NCBI GenBank assembly: GCA_902760345.1
Contig: CACWFY010000001.1
Location: 62,001 to 126,000 of the forward strand
DNA length: 64,000 bases
Origin: an uncultured Bacteroidales bacterium
GTDB lineage: Bacteria; Bacteroidota; Bacteroidia; Bacteroidales; Bacteroidaceae
Direction of reading: 5' to 3'
The position numbers and the translations under genes are program-made. The notes under the pieces are model-generated. The model saw nothing but the letters and a program-made list of their open reading frames with translations. It did not search any database and had not been told where the DNA came from. Every line of letters begins with the position of its first letter. Position 1 is the stretch's first letter. Shown piece by piece: positions 9,811 through 17,865 of the stretch.

Positions 9811-9865
9811 TGTGTTTATCACAAAAAATCGTCTCTTTGTAGGCGTGTGATATGCCAAAAATTCT

Positions 9866-9873
9866 TAATTTTG
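9866..9873 (+). promoter_or_regulatory. Promoter -7 box of the winged-helix gene
   Basis: TAATTTTG matches TAnnTTTG, 49 nt before the ATG at 9923. Confidence 0.6.
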
Positions 9874-9922
9874 CACGCAGAATATAGAATAACTATTTTC
9901 TAGTGTATAAATTTAACGAACT

Positions 9923-10222
9923 ATGGCAGAAAAGAAAACTACAAAGAAGGCCGCTGCAGAGAAGGCAGTAGAGCCCAAGAAGGCAACCGTAAAGAAGAGT
10001 GCTACTGCTGCTAAGAAGGCAGTTGTTGCTTTTAACGCAGAGAACGCAGGTTTCAAGGCTGGTGATGTTTACCAGGCTCTGGCTGCTGCTGAGAAGGCTC
10101 TGACCGTTAAGGAGATTGCTAAGGCTGCAAAGATTAGCGAGGAAGAGACTCTGCTGGGTCTTGGCTGGCTCTTCAAGGAGGGCAAGCTGGTTGCTGCTGA
10201 CGAGAAGATTACATTGGCTTAA
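9923..10222 (+). CDS. Small basic protein with Lys/Ala-rich tail and winged-helix domain (DUF2582-like)
   Basis: 99 residues. The first 35 or so are a Lys/Ala/Thr-rich tail (KKTTKKAAAEKAVEPKKATV). The rest is a compact winged helix-turn-helix like the Bacteroidota DUF2582 family (GDVYQALAAAEKALTVKEIA, LLGLGWLFKEGKLV). The tail resembles those of histone H1-like bacterial proteins, which suggests non-specific DNA binding (inference). It has its own promoter and a strong terminator, and its Ala/Lys codons (GCT, AAG) look like those of a highly expressed gene. Confidence 0.8.
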   Translation: MAEKKTTKKAAAEKAVEPKKATVKKSATAAKKAVVAFNAENAGFKAGDVYQALAAAEKALTVKEIAKAAKISEEETLLGLGWLFKEGKLVAADEKITLA

Positions 10223-10244
10223 TCAATAAGTTAAGAACAATAGG

Positions 10245-10284
10245 AAGGGGCTGGTAAGCTACAAGGCATACCGGCCCTTTTTTT
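10245..10284 (+). terminator. Intrinsic terminator after the winged-helix gene
   Basis: AAGGGGCTGGTA pairs with TACCGGCCCTTT over 12 bp (two G-U pairs) around a 12-nt loop, followed by a T run. Confidence 0.88.
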
Positions 10285-10299
10285 AGTTAAGAATTAGGA

Positions 10300-10644
10300 G
10301 TGACTTACGACCAACAGATACTGAAGATTCTCACCGAGGCTGGTGAACGGGGTATAAGCGTGCAGAACATCAGCAGGCACGTTTATAACCTGAACTGTAC
10401 TTTTTTTCATCAGCCAGACTATGAAGAGGTACGTAGTTACGTACAGCAGTATCTGCTGAAGAACTCGAAGTCGCAGCAGTCGCTCATAGAAAGCACTGGT
10501 CAGCGTGGCTGTTACCGCCTGAATACCACGGGGTCGCAGGATGCCCAACAGCTGATGCTATTGTTTCACGACGAGCAACAGCCTGTAGAGAATGTGAAAC
10601 AGTCGGAAGACCTCTCGCTGGATTTATTTGACGGAATGATATAA
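10300..10644 (+). CDS. Conserved hypothetical protein, possible winged-helix
   Basis: 114 residues from a GTG at 10300 (MTYDQQILKILTEAGERGIS). The first 75 residues look helical with a pattern like a winged helix: a three-helix start, QNISRHVYNL as a possible recognition region, then a short wing-like segment GCYRLN. The C-terminal part is acidic and Gln-rich and probably disordered. No promoter box was found in the short gap after the upstream terminator, so its expression is unclear. Its 3' end overlaps the convergent glycosyltransferase by 21 bp. I recognise no named family; DNA binding is only a suggestion. Confidence 0.65.
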   Translation: MTYDQQILKILTEAGERGISVQNISRHVYNLNCTFFHQPDYEEVRSYVQQYLLKNSKSQQSLIESTGQRGCYRLNTTGSQDAQQLMLLFHDEQQPVENVKQSEDLSLDLFDGMI

Positions 10645-11739
10645 CTGGTGCAGTTGTTCGGCGGTCTTGTGCCACGAGAACAGGCGTGCACGCTCTAATC
10701 CCACCGACTTTTGTTGTTGGCGGAATGCGTCGTCTTCTTCCAGGCGAAGCATCATTTCGGCTATCTGGTCACTGCTGGTAGGGTCAACGAGAATAGCTTC
10801 GGGGCCACCAATCTCTGGCATTGACGACGTGTTGCTGGTGATGACGGGTGTGCCGCAGGCCATTGCCTCCAATAGTGGAATACCGAAACTCTCACGTAGG
10901 GAGGTGTAGAGGAAGGCAAAGGCGTGACTGTAGACCGAGGGCAGATCGCTATTGACGATATAGCCGGGCATGAGGATGTGTTGACGGATATTCTCAATAT
11001 CATTGCGGGCAATGATGTCGTTCAGGAATGTACTGTCCAGATCGGCCATCAGTAGCTGGCGCTTGAAAGCTGAACGTTTCAGGTATTTGGAGTAAGCCAC
11101 CAGCGTGCGTTCGGTATTCTTCTTGGGGTCAGTATTGCCCAAAAAGAAGAAGTATGCTTGGTCCGTGAGTGACTTGAGGTAGGCGGGTAATGGTGTCGTA
11201 GTGGGTTTGAACCACTCGTTGTAGCCATTGTAAATCATGGCCATACGCTCTTGTGGTATCTGGAGCTTATGGATGATATTCTGCTTTTCGAAGTTGCTGA
11301 CGGTAATGATGCGGCTGCATTTGTCGAGGATGCGTGGTACGACCAGCCGACGATAGAGCCATCCCATGTTCTGATATAGCGACTTGTTCGACTTGTCGCG
11401 AGGCTCGAGGAAGATGATGTCATGCAGCGTGAGTACCAAGGGAATGTCGCACCAGAGGGGAGCCGTATTGCTGGTACAGTGCAGTAGCTCTACGCCGTAT
11501 TTCCTGGCGGCACGAGGTAGGGCCCATTGCTCCCAAAGCGGATAGGAGGGACAGTGCAGCTCGACAATGTGGACATGTTCGCTGCTTTCTACGCAGCGGT
11601 CTTCGTCGGGTTTGACAAACACATAGTATTCGTCGCCGGTATCCATCTTCTGTAGTTCCAGAATCTCTTGCAGCACAACATAGTCCATGCCGTGCTTGTT
11701 TTTGCGGAAGATACGCTGGGCCTCGATACCTATCTTCAT
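10624..11739 (-). CDS. Glycosyltransferase family 4
   Basis: 371 residues from the ATG at 11739; a TTG two codons further upstream is less likely. It is a retaining GT-B enzyme with an N-terminal acceptor domain (MKIGIEAQRIFRKNKHGMDY) and a C-terminal nucleotide-sugar domain with FFLGNTDPKKNTERTLVAYS and the EX7E element ESFGIPLLEAMACGTPV. LHCTSNTAPLW is typical of mannosyl- and rhamnosyl-type GT4 enzymes. It is probably cytosolic or membrane-associated and acts in surface glycan assembly. It follows the acetyltransferase by 12 bp, and its ATG directly abuts a period-7 repeat that also covers its ribosome-loading region. Confidence 0.9.
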   Translation of the reverse strand: MKIGIEAQRIFRKNKHGMDYVVLQEILELQKMDTGDEYYVFVKPDEDRCVESSEHVHIVELHCPSYPLWEQWALPRAARKYGVELLHCTSNTAPLWCDIPLVLTLHDIIFLEPRDKSNKSLYQNMGWLYRRLVVPRILDKCSRIITVSNFEKQNIIHKLQIPQERMAMIYNGYNEWFKPTTTPLPAYLKSLTDQAYFFFLGNTDPKKNTERTLVAYSKYLKRSAFKRQLLMADLDSTFLNDIIARNDIENIRQHILMPGYIVNSDLPSVYSHAFAFLYTSLRESFGIPLLEAMACGTPVITSNTSSMPEIGGPEAILVDPTSSDQIAEMMLRLEEDDAFRQQQKSVGLERARLFSWHKTAEQLHQLYHSVK

Positions 11740-11767
11740 AACCAATAACCGTTAACCAATAACCGAC
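11740..11767. repeat. Period-7 direct repeat across a gene junction
   Basis: Four successive 7-bp units: AACCAAT, AACCGTT, AACCAAT, AACCGAC. The tract covers the acetyltransferase stop codon, the short gap and the bases just upstream of the glycosyltransferase ATG. Copy changes would change the spacing or the end of the upstream protein. Confidence 0.75.
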
Positions 11768-12348
11768 ATTACTTTAGCTGGTACGCCACCAACGACGGTG
11801 TTTTCGGGTACATCTTTAGTGACGACGGCACCAGCGGCTACCACACTGTGACGGCCAATGGTGACGCCAGGCAATATGACGGCATTAGCACCAATCCAGA
11901 CATCGTCGTTAATGACGACAGGCTTCGTGCTGACACCCAGCTCGTCAATGCATCGCGTAGCATCCTCGAAGTTGTGATTGAGAGCTGTGACGGTGATACC
12001 CTGTGCCAGATTGACGTGACTACCGATAGTCACTGGGCCGATGATGGTGTTGTGAAGACCGATGCGGGTTTGATCGCCAATGATGACGTCGCCGACGGCA
12101 TTGTTGATGCACGAGAACGACTCCACCACGCTGTGTCTTCCTAATGAGAATTTCCTATAGGGTGGGGTGTCCATGCGCACGCTCCAGTATATCTTCGAGT
12201 GGCGACCACGGTGCTGGTACAGGGGTGCCAGCAGGCGAATATACCATCGTGGCCGCGCTTCGCGCTGGTTCATCACAAGGTAGTCAATCCATCGTTTTAG
12301 TAGTGGACTGCCCTTCAGTCTTTCACGTAGATGCTCTTTGTCATTCAT
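11752..12348 (-). CDS. Left-handed beta-helix acyltransferase (WcaF/maltose-acetyltransferase type)
   Basis: 198 residues from the ATG at 12348 ([17 protein letters not shown]). The C-terminal two-thirds are hexapeptide repeats, ending with [20 protein letters not shown] and [20 protein letters not shown], the signature of acetyl-CoA-dependent O-acetyltransferases. The His in ALNHNFED is a plausible catalytic base. It would acetylate a sugar of the surface glycan built by neighbouring enzymes. A TTG start at 12372 is ruled out because it lies in the promoter box. It is the first gene of a two-gene leftward operon divergent from the GT4 at 12439. Confidence 0.88.
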   Translation of the reverse strand: MNDKEHLRERLKGSPLLKRWIDYLVMNQREARPRWYIRLLAPLYQHRGRHSKIYWSVRMDTPPYRKFSLGRHSVVESFSCINNAVGDVIIGDQTRIGLHNTIIGPVTIGSHVNLAQGITVTALNHNFEDATRCIDELGVSTKPVVINDDVWIGANAVILPGVTIGRHSVVAAGAVVTKDVPENTVVGGVPAKVMSVIG

Positions 12349-12369
12349 ATTTGATGGCTCATTTGGCTG

Positions 12370-12377
12370 CAAAAATA
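12370..12377 (-). promoter_or_regulatory. Promoter -7 box of the acetyltransferase; decides its start
   Basis: The reverse strand reads TATTTTTG, matching TAnnTTTG, 22 nt before the ATG at 12348. The upstream TTG start is part of this box. Confidence 0.7.
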
Positions 12378-12409
12378 ACCAAAATGTTTGTTATTCCAAA
12401 ATTTATTTG

Positions 12410-12417
12410 TAATTTTG
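12410..12417 (+). promoter_or_regulatory. Promoter -7 box of the rightward glycosyltransferase operon
   Basis: TAATTTTG matches TAnnTTTG, 22 nt before the ATG at 12439. It is divergent from the acetyltransferase promoter, with about 32 bp between the boxes. Confidence 0.65.
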
Positions 12418-12438
12418 TGGCATTAATAGATGGAATAA

Positions 12439-13608
12439 ATGCCTGAAACGACCTCAAAACTCAAAATTGTCTATCTCACTCCGGCACTTTATATGGCAGG
12501 AGGCGTTGAGCGTGTGCTGACGCTTAAAGCCAATTATTTTGCTGAACATTTCGGGTATGATATCTCCATCATCCTGACGGAAGGCAAGGATAAACCTTTG
12601 TTCTATCCGTTGTCTGAGAAGGTGAGGATTATCAATCTGAATATTGGCTTTGAGGAACTTTGGACGTGCAGCTTTCTTAAGAAAATTGTGGTCTATCTCA
12701 AGAAGCAGCGGCAATATAGGAAGATGGTCGAGCAGGAACTGATGCGTCTGCGCCCTGATATTACCATCAGTCTGCTACGCCGTGAAATCAATTTCCTGAC
12801 CAGTATCAAGGATGGTAGCAAGAAGATTGGGGAACTGCATGTGAATCGTGCCAACTATCGGAATTATAACACAGAGAAAGTTGGTTTGATAAAACGCCTT
12901 TTTGCCCGATGGTGGTCCTATAGTCTGCTACAGAAATTGAGAAAGTTGGATAGACTGGTAGTGTTAACGGAGAAAGATCGTGAAGCATGGACAGAATTGG
13001 ATAACGTAGTAGCCCTTCCTGACCCCCTGCCCTTTGTCCCTTCATCTGTTAGTCCGTTGAGTAAGAAACGCGTTGTGGCCATTGCCCGCTATTCCCACGA
13101 GAAAGGCATAGACCTGTTGTTGAAGGCTTGGGCTATTGCTGAGAAGAAAGTAGAAGATTGGCAGTTGGAAATCTTTGGAGATGGAGACAAGACTTCCTTT
13201 GAGCAGCTAATAGATACGTTGGGCATTGATCGTACCCGTTGTTGGCTGAATGGCCGTACTGACGATGTGGAACAAGAGTATCTCAACAGCAGCCTCTTTG
13301 TTCTTAGTTCTCGTTTTGAAGGGTTCGGAATGGTGATAGTTGAAGCCATGGCTTGTGGCTTGCCTGTTGTGGCCTTCGACTGTCCGTGTGGACCGCGCTC
13401 TATCATTAGTGACGGTGAAGATGGATTGTTGGTAGAGAATGGCAATGTCGAAGCATTGGCTGATGCTCTTTCTCGCTTGATGGGCGATGAGGTTTTACGG
13501 CAATCCATGGCTGAGAAGGCTATCGTTAATGTTAAACGTTTCGAGATAGAAACCATAGCGAATCAATGGCTTCATGTGTTTAACAACGTAATGAACGAAA
13601 AGAAATGA
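12439..13608 (+). CDS. Glycosyltransferase family 4
   Basis: 389 residues. GT-B fold: N-terminal glycine-rich start LYMAGGVERVLTLKANYF, central donor-domain start VVAIARYSHEKGIDLLLKAW, and EX7E element EGFGMVIVEAMACGLPVV followed by DCPCGPRSIISDGEDG. It is closely similar to the enzymes at 15598 and 16746, so the three probably arose by duplication and then specialised. It is the first gene of the rightward island and overlaps the next gene by 4 bp (ATGA). Confidence 0.92.
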   Translation: MPETTSKLKIVYLTPALYMAGGVERVLTLKANYFAEHFGYDISIILTEGKDKPLFYPLSEKVRIINLNIGFEELWTCSFLKKIVVYLKKQRQYRKMVEQELMRLRPDITISLLRREINFLTSIKDGSKKIGELHVNRANYRNYNTEKVGLIKRLFARWWSYSLLQKLRKLDRLVVLTEKDREAWTELDNVVALPDPLPFVPSSVSPLSKKRVVAIARYSHEKGIDLLLKAWAIAEKKVEDWQLEIFGDGDKTSFEQLIDTLGIDRTRCWLNGRTDDVEQEYLNSSLFVLSSRFEGFGMVIVEAMACGLPVVAFDCPCGPRSIISDGEDGLLVENGNVEALADALSRLMGDEVLRQSMAEKAIVNVKRFEIETIANQWLHVFNNVMNEKK

Positions 13609-14747
13609 AGATATTGTTTCTTGTCTATCATGGATTCTCAGAACATAGCGGTATCTCGAAGAAGATACACTATCAGGTGAAGGGACTGCGAGAGAACGGC
13701 CACGACGTACATCTGTGCTACTACGACTTTGATGAGCGTGGACATAGCTGCCGTTTCGTTGATGGTAAACTGCTAAAAGACTATGGTAAAGGAAAGTGGG
13801 CAGGTCTTCGCCAACGAATGGATTATGACTGTATTTATGACTATTGTGTGCATAATAAAATAGAGTTTGTGTATGCCCGCTGTTTTATGAATGCGAATCC
13901 TTGGCTTATCCGCTTCTTTAAGAAACTCAGAAAGGCGGGGGTGAAGTCTGTCACTGAGATACCTACCTATCCTTACGACCAGGAATTTACTTGTGTCAGT
14001 GACTGGAACATGAAGTTGGATTTATGGATGGATAAGCGGTATCGTTGCGAGTTGTATCACCAACAAAATGCTTTGGTGACCTTCTCTGATGCTGAACAAA
14101 TCTTCGGACAACGCACTATCCGCATTAGCAATGGTGTCGACTTCGACAGTATCCCCCTGCACCATCCCTCATCCCTCATCCCTCATCCCTCATCCCTTCA
14201 CCTCATTGGCGTTGCCGAGGTGCATTTCTGGCATGGCTTCGACCGCTTGGTGGCGGGATTAGGAGAGTATTATAAACAAGGAGGACAGCTTGAGGTCTAT
14301 TTCCATATTGTGGGAGGTGTGCATCCCTTCTATATGACTGATATGCCACAGGCACCAGGTTTCCAGACACTTATCGATAAGTATGGCATACATGATAAGG
14401 TCATCTTCCACGGAACCTTGTTTGGCGACGAGCTAACGCAGGTCTTCAATCAGTGCCAGTTTGCTATTGGTTCGCTGGCCCGTCACCGCAGTGGCATCAC
14501 TGTTGTTAAGACGCTGAAGAATCGTGAGTACGCCACCCGTGGCTTACCTTTTATCTATAGTGAACAAGACAGCGACTTCGACCAGCAGCCTTACGTCATT
14601 AAGGCTCCTGCCGACGAGTCTCCTATAGACATACAGCGTATCATTGACTTTGTAGATCATTTCCAGATGAAGCCTGAAGAGATTCGCAAGACCGTTGAAC
14701 ATCTGGCGTGGAAGATTCAGATGCAGTGGGTTGTTGATCAGTTATGA
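13605..14747 (+). CDS. Glycosyltransferase, GT-B fold, with in-frame 7-bp repeat tract
   Basis: 380 residues. The N-terminus (MKILFLVYHGFSEHSGISKK) and the central region YARCFMNANPWLI fit a GT1/GT4-type N-domain, and HLIGVAEVHFWHGFDRLVAG opens the second Rossmann domain. The usual EX7E element is not clear; VKTLKNREYATRGLPFIYSE holds the equivalent position. Between the two domains the protein has the low-complexity linker HHPSSLIPHPSSL, encoded by five perfect copies of a heptanucleotide. Since 7 is not a multiple of 3, slippage would truncate the protein after the N-domain. Whether it truly varies is inference. It overlaps the preceding GT4 by 4 bp. Confidence 0.85.
   Translation: MKILFLVYHGFSEHSGISKKIHYQVKGLRENGHDVHLCYYDFDERGHSCRFVDGKLLKDYGKGKWAGLRQRMDYDCIYDYCVHNKIEFVYARCFMNANPWLIRFFKKLRKAGVKSVTEIPTYPYDQEFTCVSDWNMKLDLWMDKRYRCELYHQQNALVTFSDAEQIFGQRTIRISNGVDFDSIPLHHPSSLIPHPSSLHLIGVAEVHFWHGFDRLVAGLGEYYKQGGQLEVYFHIVGGVHPFYMTDMPQAPGFQTLIDKYGIHDKVIFHGTLFGDELTQVFNQCQFAIGSLARHRSGITVVKTLKNREYATRGLPFIYSEQDSDFDQQPYVIKAPADESPIDIQRIIDFVDHFQMKPEEIRKTVEHLAWKIQMQWVVDQL
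14163..14197 (+). repeat. Heptanucleotide tandem repeat (CATCCCT x5) inside a glycosyltransferase
   Basis: Five perfect head-to-tail copies of CATCCCT, 35 bp, starting at a codon boundary 558 bp into the gene and reading in frame as HPSSLIPHPSSL. Gain or loss of one copy shifts the frame. Confidence 0.95.
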
Positions 14748-14792
14748 GTAGCATAGTAAGTAATAACATTTTAATAGTGTAAAGGCAGTTCA

Positions 14793-15578
14793 ATGAGACA
14801 AATTCCATTTGATGAAGTAAAGTCTATTCAGTTAGATTTGTTAAGTGATATCGCTGATTTCTGTGAAACTAATGGCTTAACCTATTTCCTCGCTTATGGT
14901 ACTTTGATAGGTGCAATACGGCATAATGGATATATACCTTGGGATGACGATATTGATATAGCCATGCCTCGTCCTGATTACGATAAGTTTATCATGTCAT
15001 ATAACAAGAAAGATTCCCATAAAAAGGTTATTGACATTGCAATAGATAAAACATACGGGGTGCAATTTGCGAAAGTCTACGATGATCGTACATGGCTTGA
15101 TGAATATAAGTACAGAAAGGAAAATTATGGCGTATATATTGATGTGTTCCCTATAGATGGCGTGAAAGGGACTTTTAGGATGCGTTTAGCTCGGAAGATT
15201 GATAAGGTATTGCATGCCAAGAAAGCAAATTTCACAGAAAGGTCGTTTGTAAAGAACTTCATAAATTGTTTGGTGAAGGCAGTGTGCCTACCTTTTTCTG
15301 TATATGACATTCTGAAATTTGCAGATAGGAATGCCAGAAAATATGCTTTCGGAACAACTGCTAAGGCTACAATTTTCTTGGAAAGTTATGGAATTTGTGA
15401 AATAGTTGATACTTCCGTGTTTCAAGACTCTGTTTTTCATCAGTTTGAAGGGAAACAATATCGAATACCAATAGGTTATGATCAGTGGCTTCGTAGTATC
15501 TATGGAGATTATATGCAGTTACCACCAAAAGAGAAACAAATAGCCCATCATATTTCAAATGTATATTGGAAAGAATAG
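14793..15578 (+). CDS. LicD family protein (phosphocholine/phospho-sugar transferase type)
   Basis: 261 residues. The LicD core is clear: FLAYGTLIGAIRHNGYIPWD followed by DDIDIAMPRPDYDKF, with the DDxD metal-binding residues of a nucleotidyltransferase-like fold. YGVYIDVFPIDGV is also characteristic. Family members transfer phosphocholine or related groups from a nucleotide donor to surface glycans. No choline uptake or cytidylyltransferase gene is visible in the window, so the transferred group is unknown. The gene is noticeably more AT-rich than the GT4 genes on both sides and sits in slightly larger gaps (45 and 19 bp), consistent with separate acquisition. Confidence 0.9.
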   Translation: MRQIPFDEVKSIQLDLLSDIADFCETNGLTYFLAYGTLIGAIRHNGYIPWDDDIDIAMPRPDYDKFIMSYNKKDSHKKVIDIAIDKTYGVQFAKVYDDRTWLDEYKYRKENYGVYIDVFPIDGVKGTFRMRLARKIDKVLHAKKANFTERSFVKNFINCLVKAVCLPFSVYDILKFADRNARKYAFGTTAKATIFLESYGICEIVDTSVFQDSVFHQFEGKQYRIPIGYDQWLRSIYGDYMQLPPKEKQIAHHISNVYWKE

Positions 15579-15597
15579 TATTCTCTAATTCATATTT

Positions 15598-16749
15598 ATG
15601 CATATCCTTTATATTTATCCAGAAATAACCATCAAGGGTGGGGCAGACAAAGTGATTGTCGAGAAGGCCAATTACTTTGCCGCTCACGGCTATCGGGTCA
15701 CGTTAGTTACCGAGGCACAAATGGGTAGGGAACTGTCATTTTCTCTTGACGAGAAGGTGAGGCATATAGATATGGGAATTGATTTCAACCGTCAATATAC
15801 TCAACATGGTATACGTAGATTGTGGACTTACTTAGGGCTGTTACATCAATATAAGAAAAAACTAGAGACAACACTCATGGAGGAATGTCCCGATATCGTA
15901 ATTACGGCGATGGGACGCAGTATTGACTTTATTTCGAGTATACATGATGGTAGCATAAAGATTGGTGAGGCCCATAGCGTAAAGGCCAATGTGAGAAGCC
16001 TGAATGTGATGGAGCGGAAAGGTTGGCTTCGTCGCTTTATGGCTCGGCTCATCCGTTGGCATATCAGCAGGAAGGTATCACGCTTAAATGCAATGGTATT
16101 GTTGACACAGCAGGATGCCGACTGTTGGACCGAGGCCCAACAGACTTTTGTGATTCCCAATGCCGTTCCACAATTCCCAGAACGTTGCAGTACCTTGGAT
16201 AATAAACAGATTCTGATGGTGGCTCGCTATAATGACGCCAAAGGATATAACTATATGGTTGAAGCGTGGCAAAAGGTGCATGAGCGCCATCCAGATTGGA
16301 CGCTGAATGTGTATGGCTCTGGTGAGTTGCACGACGACGTCATTCGTTGGATTCAGCAGCGCCATCTGAGCACAAGCATGGTGCTACACGAACCTGTCGA
16401 CAATATTATGGAGCAGTATCTTGACAGTTCCATCTTTGTGATGAGTTCCCGCTATGAAGCATTCCCGATGGTTCTGCTTGAGGCTATGGCCTGTGGCGTG
16501 CCCTGTGTGTCATTCGACTGTCCTCATGGTCCTCGCAATATCATCCGTGATGGTGAAGATGGACTGTTGGTGGAGTATCTTAATCCGCAGGCCTTGGCCG
16601 ATGGTATTTGCAAGCTGATAGAGGATGAGGCTTTGAGAAAGCAGCTTGGTGCAAAAGCCAGACAGAATATTCAGCGTTTCTCGCAGTCTGTCGTGATGCA
16701 TCAATGGACGGAATTGTTTGATACCTTAATAAGTCAACGCCGCCCATGA
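15598..16749 (+). CDS. Glycosyltransferase family 4
   Basis: 383 residues. Glycine-rich start ITIKGGADKVIVEKANYFAA, donor-domain start ILMVARYNDAKGYNYMVEAW, EX7E element YEAFPMVLLEAMACGVPCV, then DCPHGPRNIIRDGEDG. It is a paralog of the enzymes at 12439 and 16746. It ends 4 bp inside the next GT4 gene, so the two are coupled. The sugar donor cannot be read from sequence. Confidence 0.92.
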   Translation: MHILYIYPEITIKGGADKVIVEKANYFAAHGYRVTLVTEAQMGRELSFSLDEKVRHIDMGIDFNRQYTQHGIRRLWTYLGLLHQYKKKLETTLMEECPDIVITAMGRSIDFISSIHDGSIKIGEAHSVKANVRSLNVMERKGWLRRFMARLIRWHISRKVSRLNAMVLLTQQDADCWTEAQQTFVIPNAVPQFPERCSTLDNKQILMVARYNDAKGYNYMVEAWQKVHERHPDWTLNVYGSGELHDDVIRWIQQRHLSTSMVLHEPVDNIMEQYLDSSIFVMSSRYEAFPMVLLEAMACGVPCVSFDCPHGPRNIIRDGEDGLLVEYLNPQALADGICKLIEDEALRKQLGAKARQNIQRFSQSVVMHQWTELFDTLISQRRP

Positions 16750-17852
16750 AGATTGTGTATGTATATTCGGCAGTGGCTGCCAAAGGTGGTGTGGAACGCA
16801 TCTTGGTTGATAAGATGAACCTCTTGGCCCGTGAACTTGATTGTGAGGTGTATCTGTTGACTTATAATCAGGGGGCGCATCCTGTTTCTTATGCGTTAGA
16901 CAAGCGCGTTCGTCATATTGACTTGGATGTGCGTCTCCATGCCAAGTACCGCTATCGGGGACTGTGCCGTCTGTGGGAGGGCTGGAAACGTAGTCGTTGG
17001 CTGTGTCAGCGTCTGCAGCGAACGTTAAAAGAAATAGCCCCAGATGTGTTGGTGACAGCCACTTTCGGCGATCTTTCGCTGCTGTTGCGGTTGAAGGGGG
17101 CGACGCCATTGGTTGTTGAGTCGCATGGTGGCTACGACCATCTGATAGACTATCCTTTGATGAATTGGAAACACCGTAGGGATATTTGCACTCGCTATCG
17201 TTTGTTGAAAAATGCAGATGCTATTGTCTCGCTGACAGAGAGTGATGCGCGGAAGTGGCGCACGGCGTACCCTCAAGTACAAGTAATACCCAACGTCGTT
17301 CATCTGAATCCGACAGATCAATATAGTGAGCTTGCTCAGAAACGTATCCTCTTTGTGGGACGGCTGGCAGAGCAGAAAGGTATTCCAGAACTTATCGCCG
17401 CGTGGCGCATAATATATGAGCGCCATCCAGATTGGCAATTGGATGTATATGGCGAGGGAGAATTGGCGCGTATGTGCCAATCTGTGAAAGGGCTGCAGGT
17501 CTTTTCGCCTGTTGATGATATCTGGTCAAAATATGGTGAGAGTTCTGTGTTGGTATTGACCTCACGCTGGGAGCCGTTCGGCCTGGTGATTCCCGAGGCG
17601 ATGTCATGCGGAGTGCCTGTAGTGTCCTTTGAGGGCGATGGCCCCAGCAGTATCATTTCCGATGGCAAGGATGGCTTCCTCGTCAAGAATCGGGATATTA
17701 CAGCTTTTGCAGATAAAGTCTGCCAACTGATAGAGGACGAAACACTTCGTCAGCGTATGGGACTGACAGCCCGTCACGTTGCTCAGCGTTATTCAGCGTC
17801 ATATATAATACCTCAATGGAAACGATTGTTCACCCGTCTTTCCCATTTCTAA
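16746..17852 (+). CDS. Glycosyltransferase family 4
   Basis: 368 residues. Start MKIVYVYSAVAAKGGVERIL, donor domain ILFVGRLAEQKGIPELIAAW, EX7E element WEPFGLVIPEAMSCGVPVV, followed by GDGPSSIISDGKDG. It is the third member of the local paralog set. The start overlaps the previous gene by 4 bp. The region around HGGYDHLIDYPLMNWKHRR may contribute to acceptor recognition (inference). Confidence 0.92.
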   Translation: MKIVYVYSAVAAKGGVERILVDKMNLLARELDCEVYLLTYNQGAHPVSYALDKRVRHIDLDVRLHAKYRYRGLCRLWEGWKRSRWLCQRLQRTLKEIAPDVLVTATFGDLSLLLRLKGATPLVVESHGGYDHLIDYPLMNWKHRRDICTRYRLLKNADAIVSLTESDARKWRTAYPQVQVIPNVVHLNPTDQYSELAQKRILFVGRLAEQKGIPELIAAWRIIYERHPDWQLDVYGEGELARMCQSVKGLQVFSPVDDIWSKYGESSVLVLTSRWEPFGLVIPEAMSCGVPVVSFEGDGPSSIISDGKDGFLVKNRDITAFADKVCQLIEDETLRQRMGLTARHVAQRYSASYIIPQWKRLFTRLSHF

Positions 17853-17865
17853 ATCATTAGTAATT

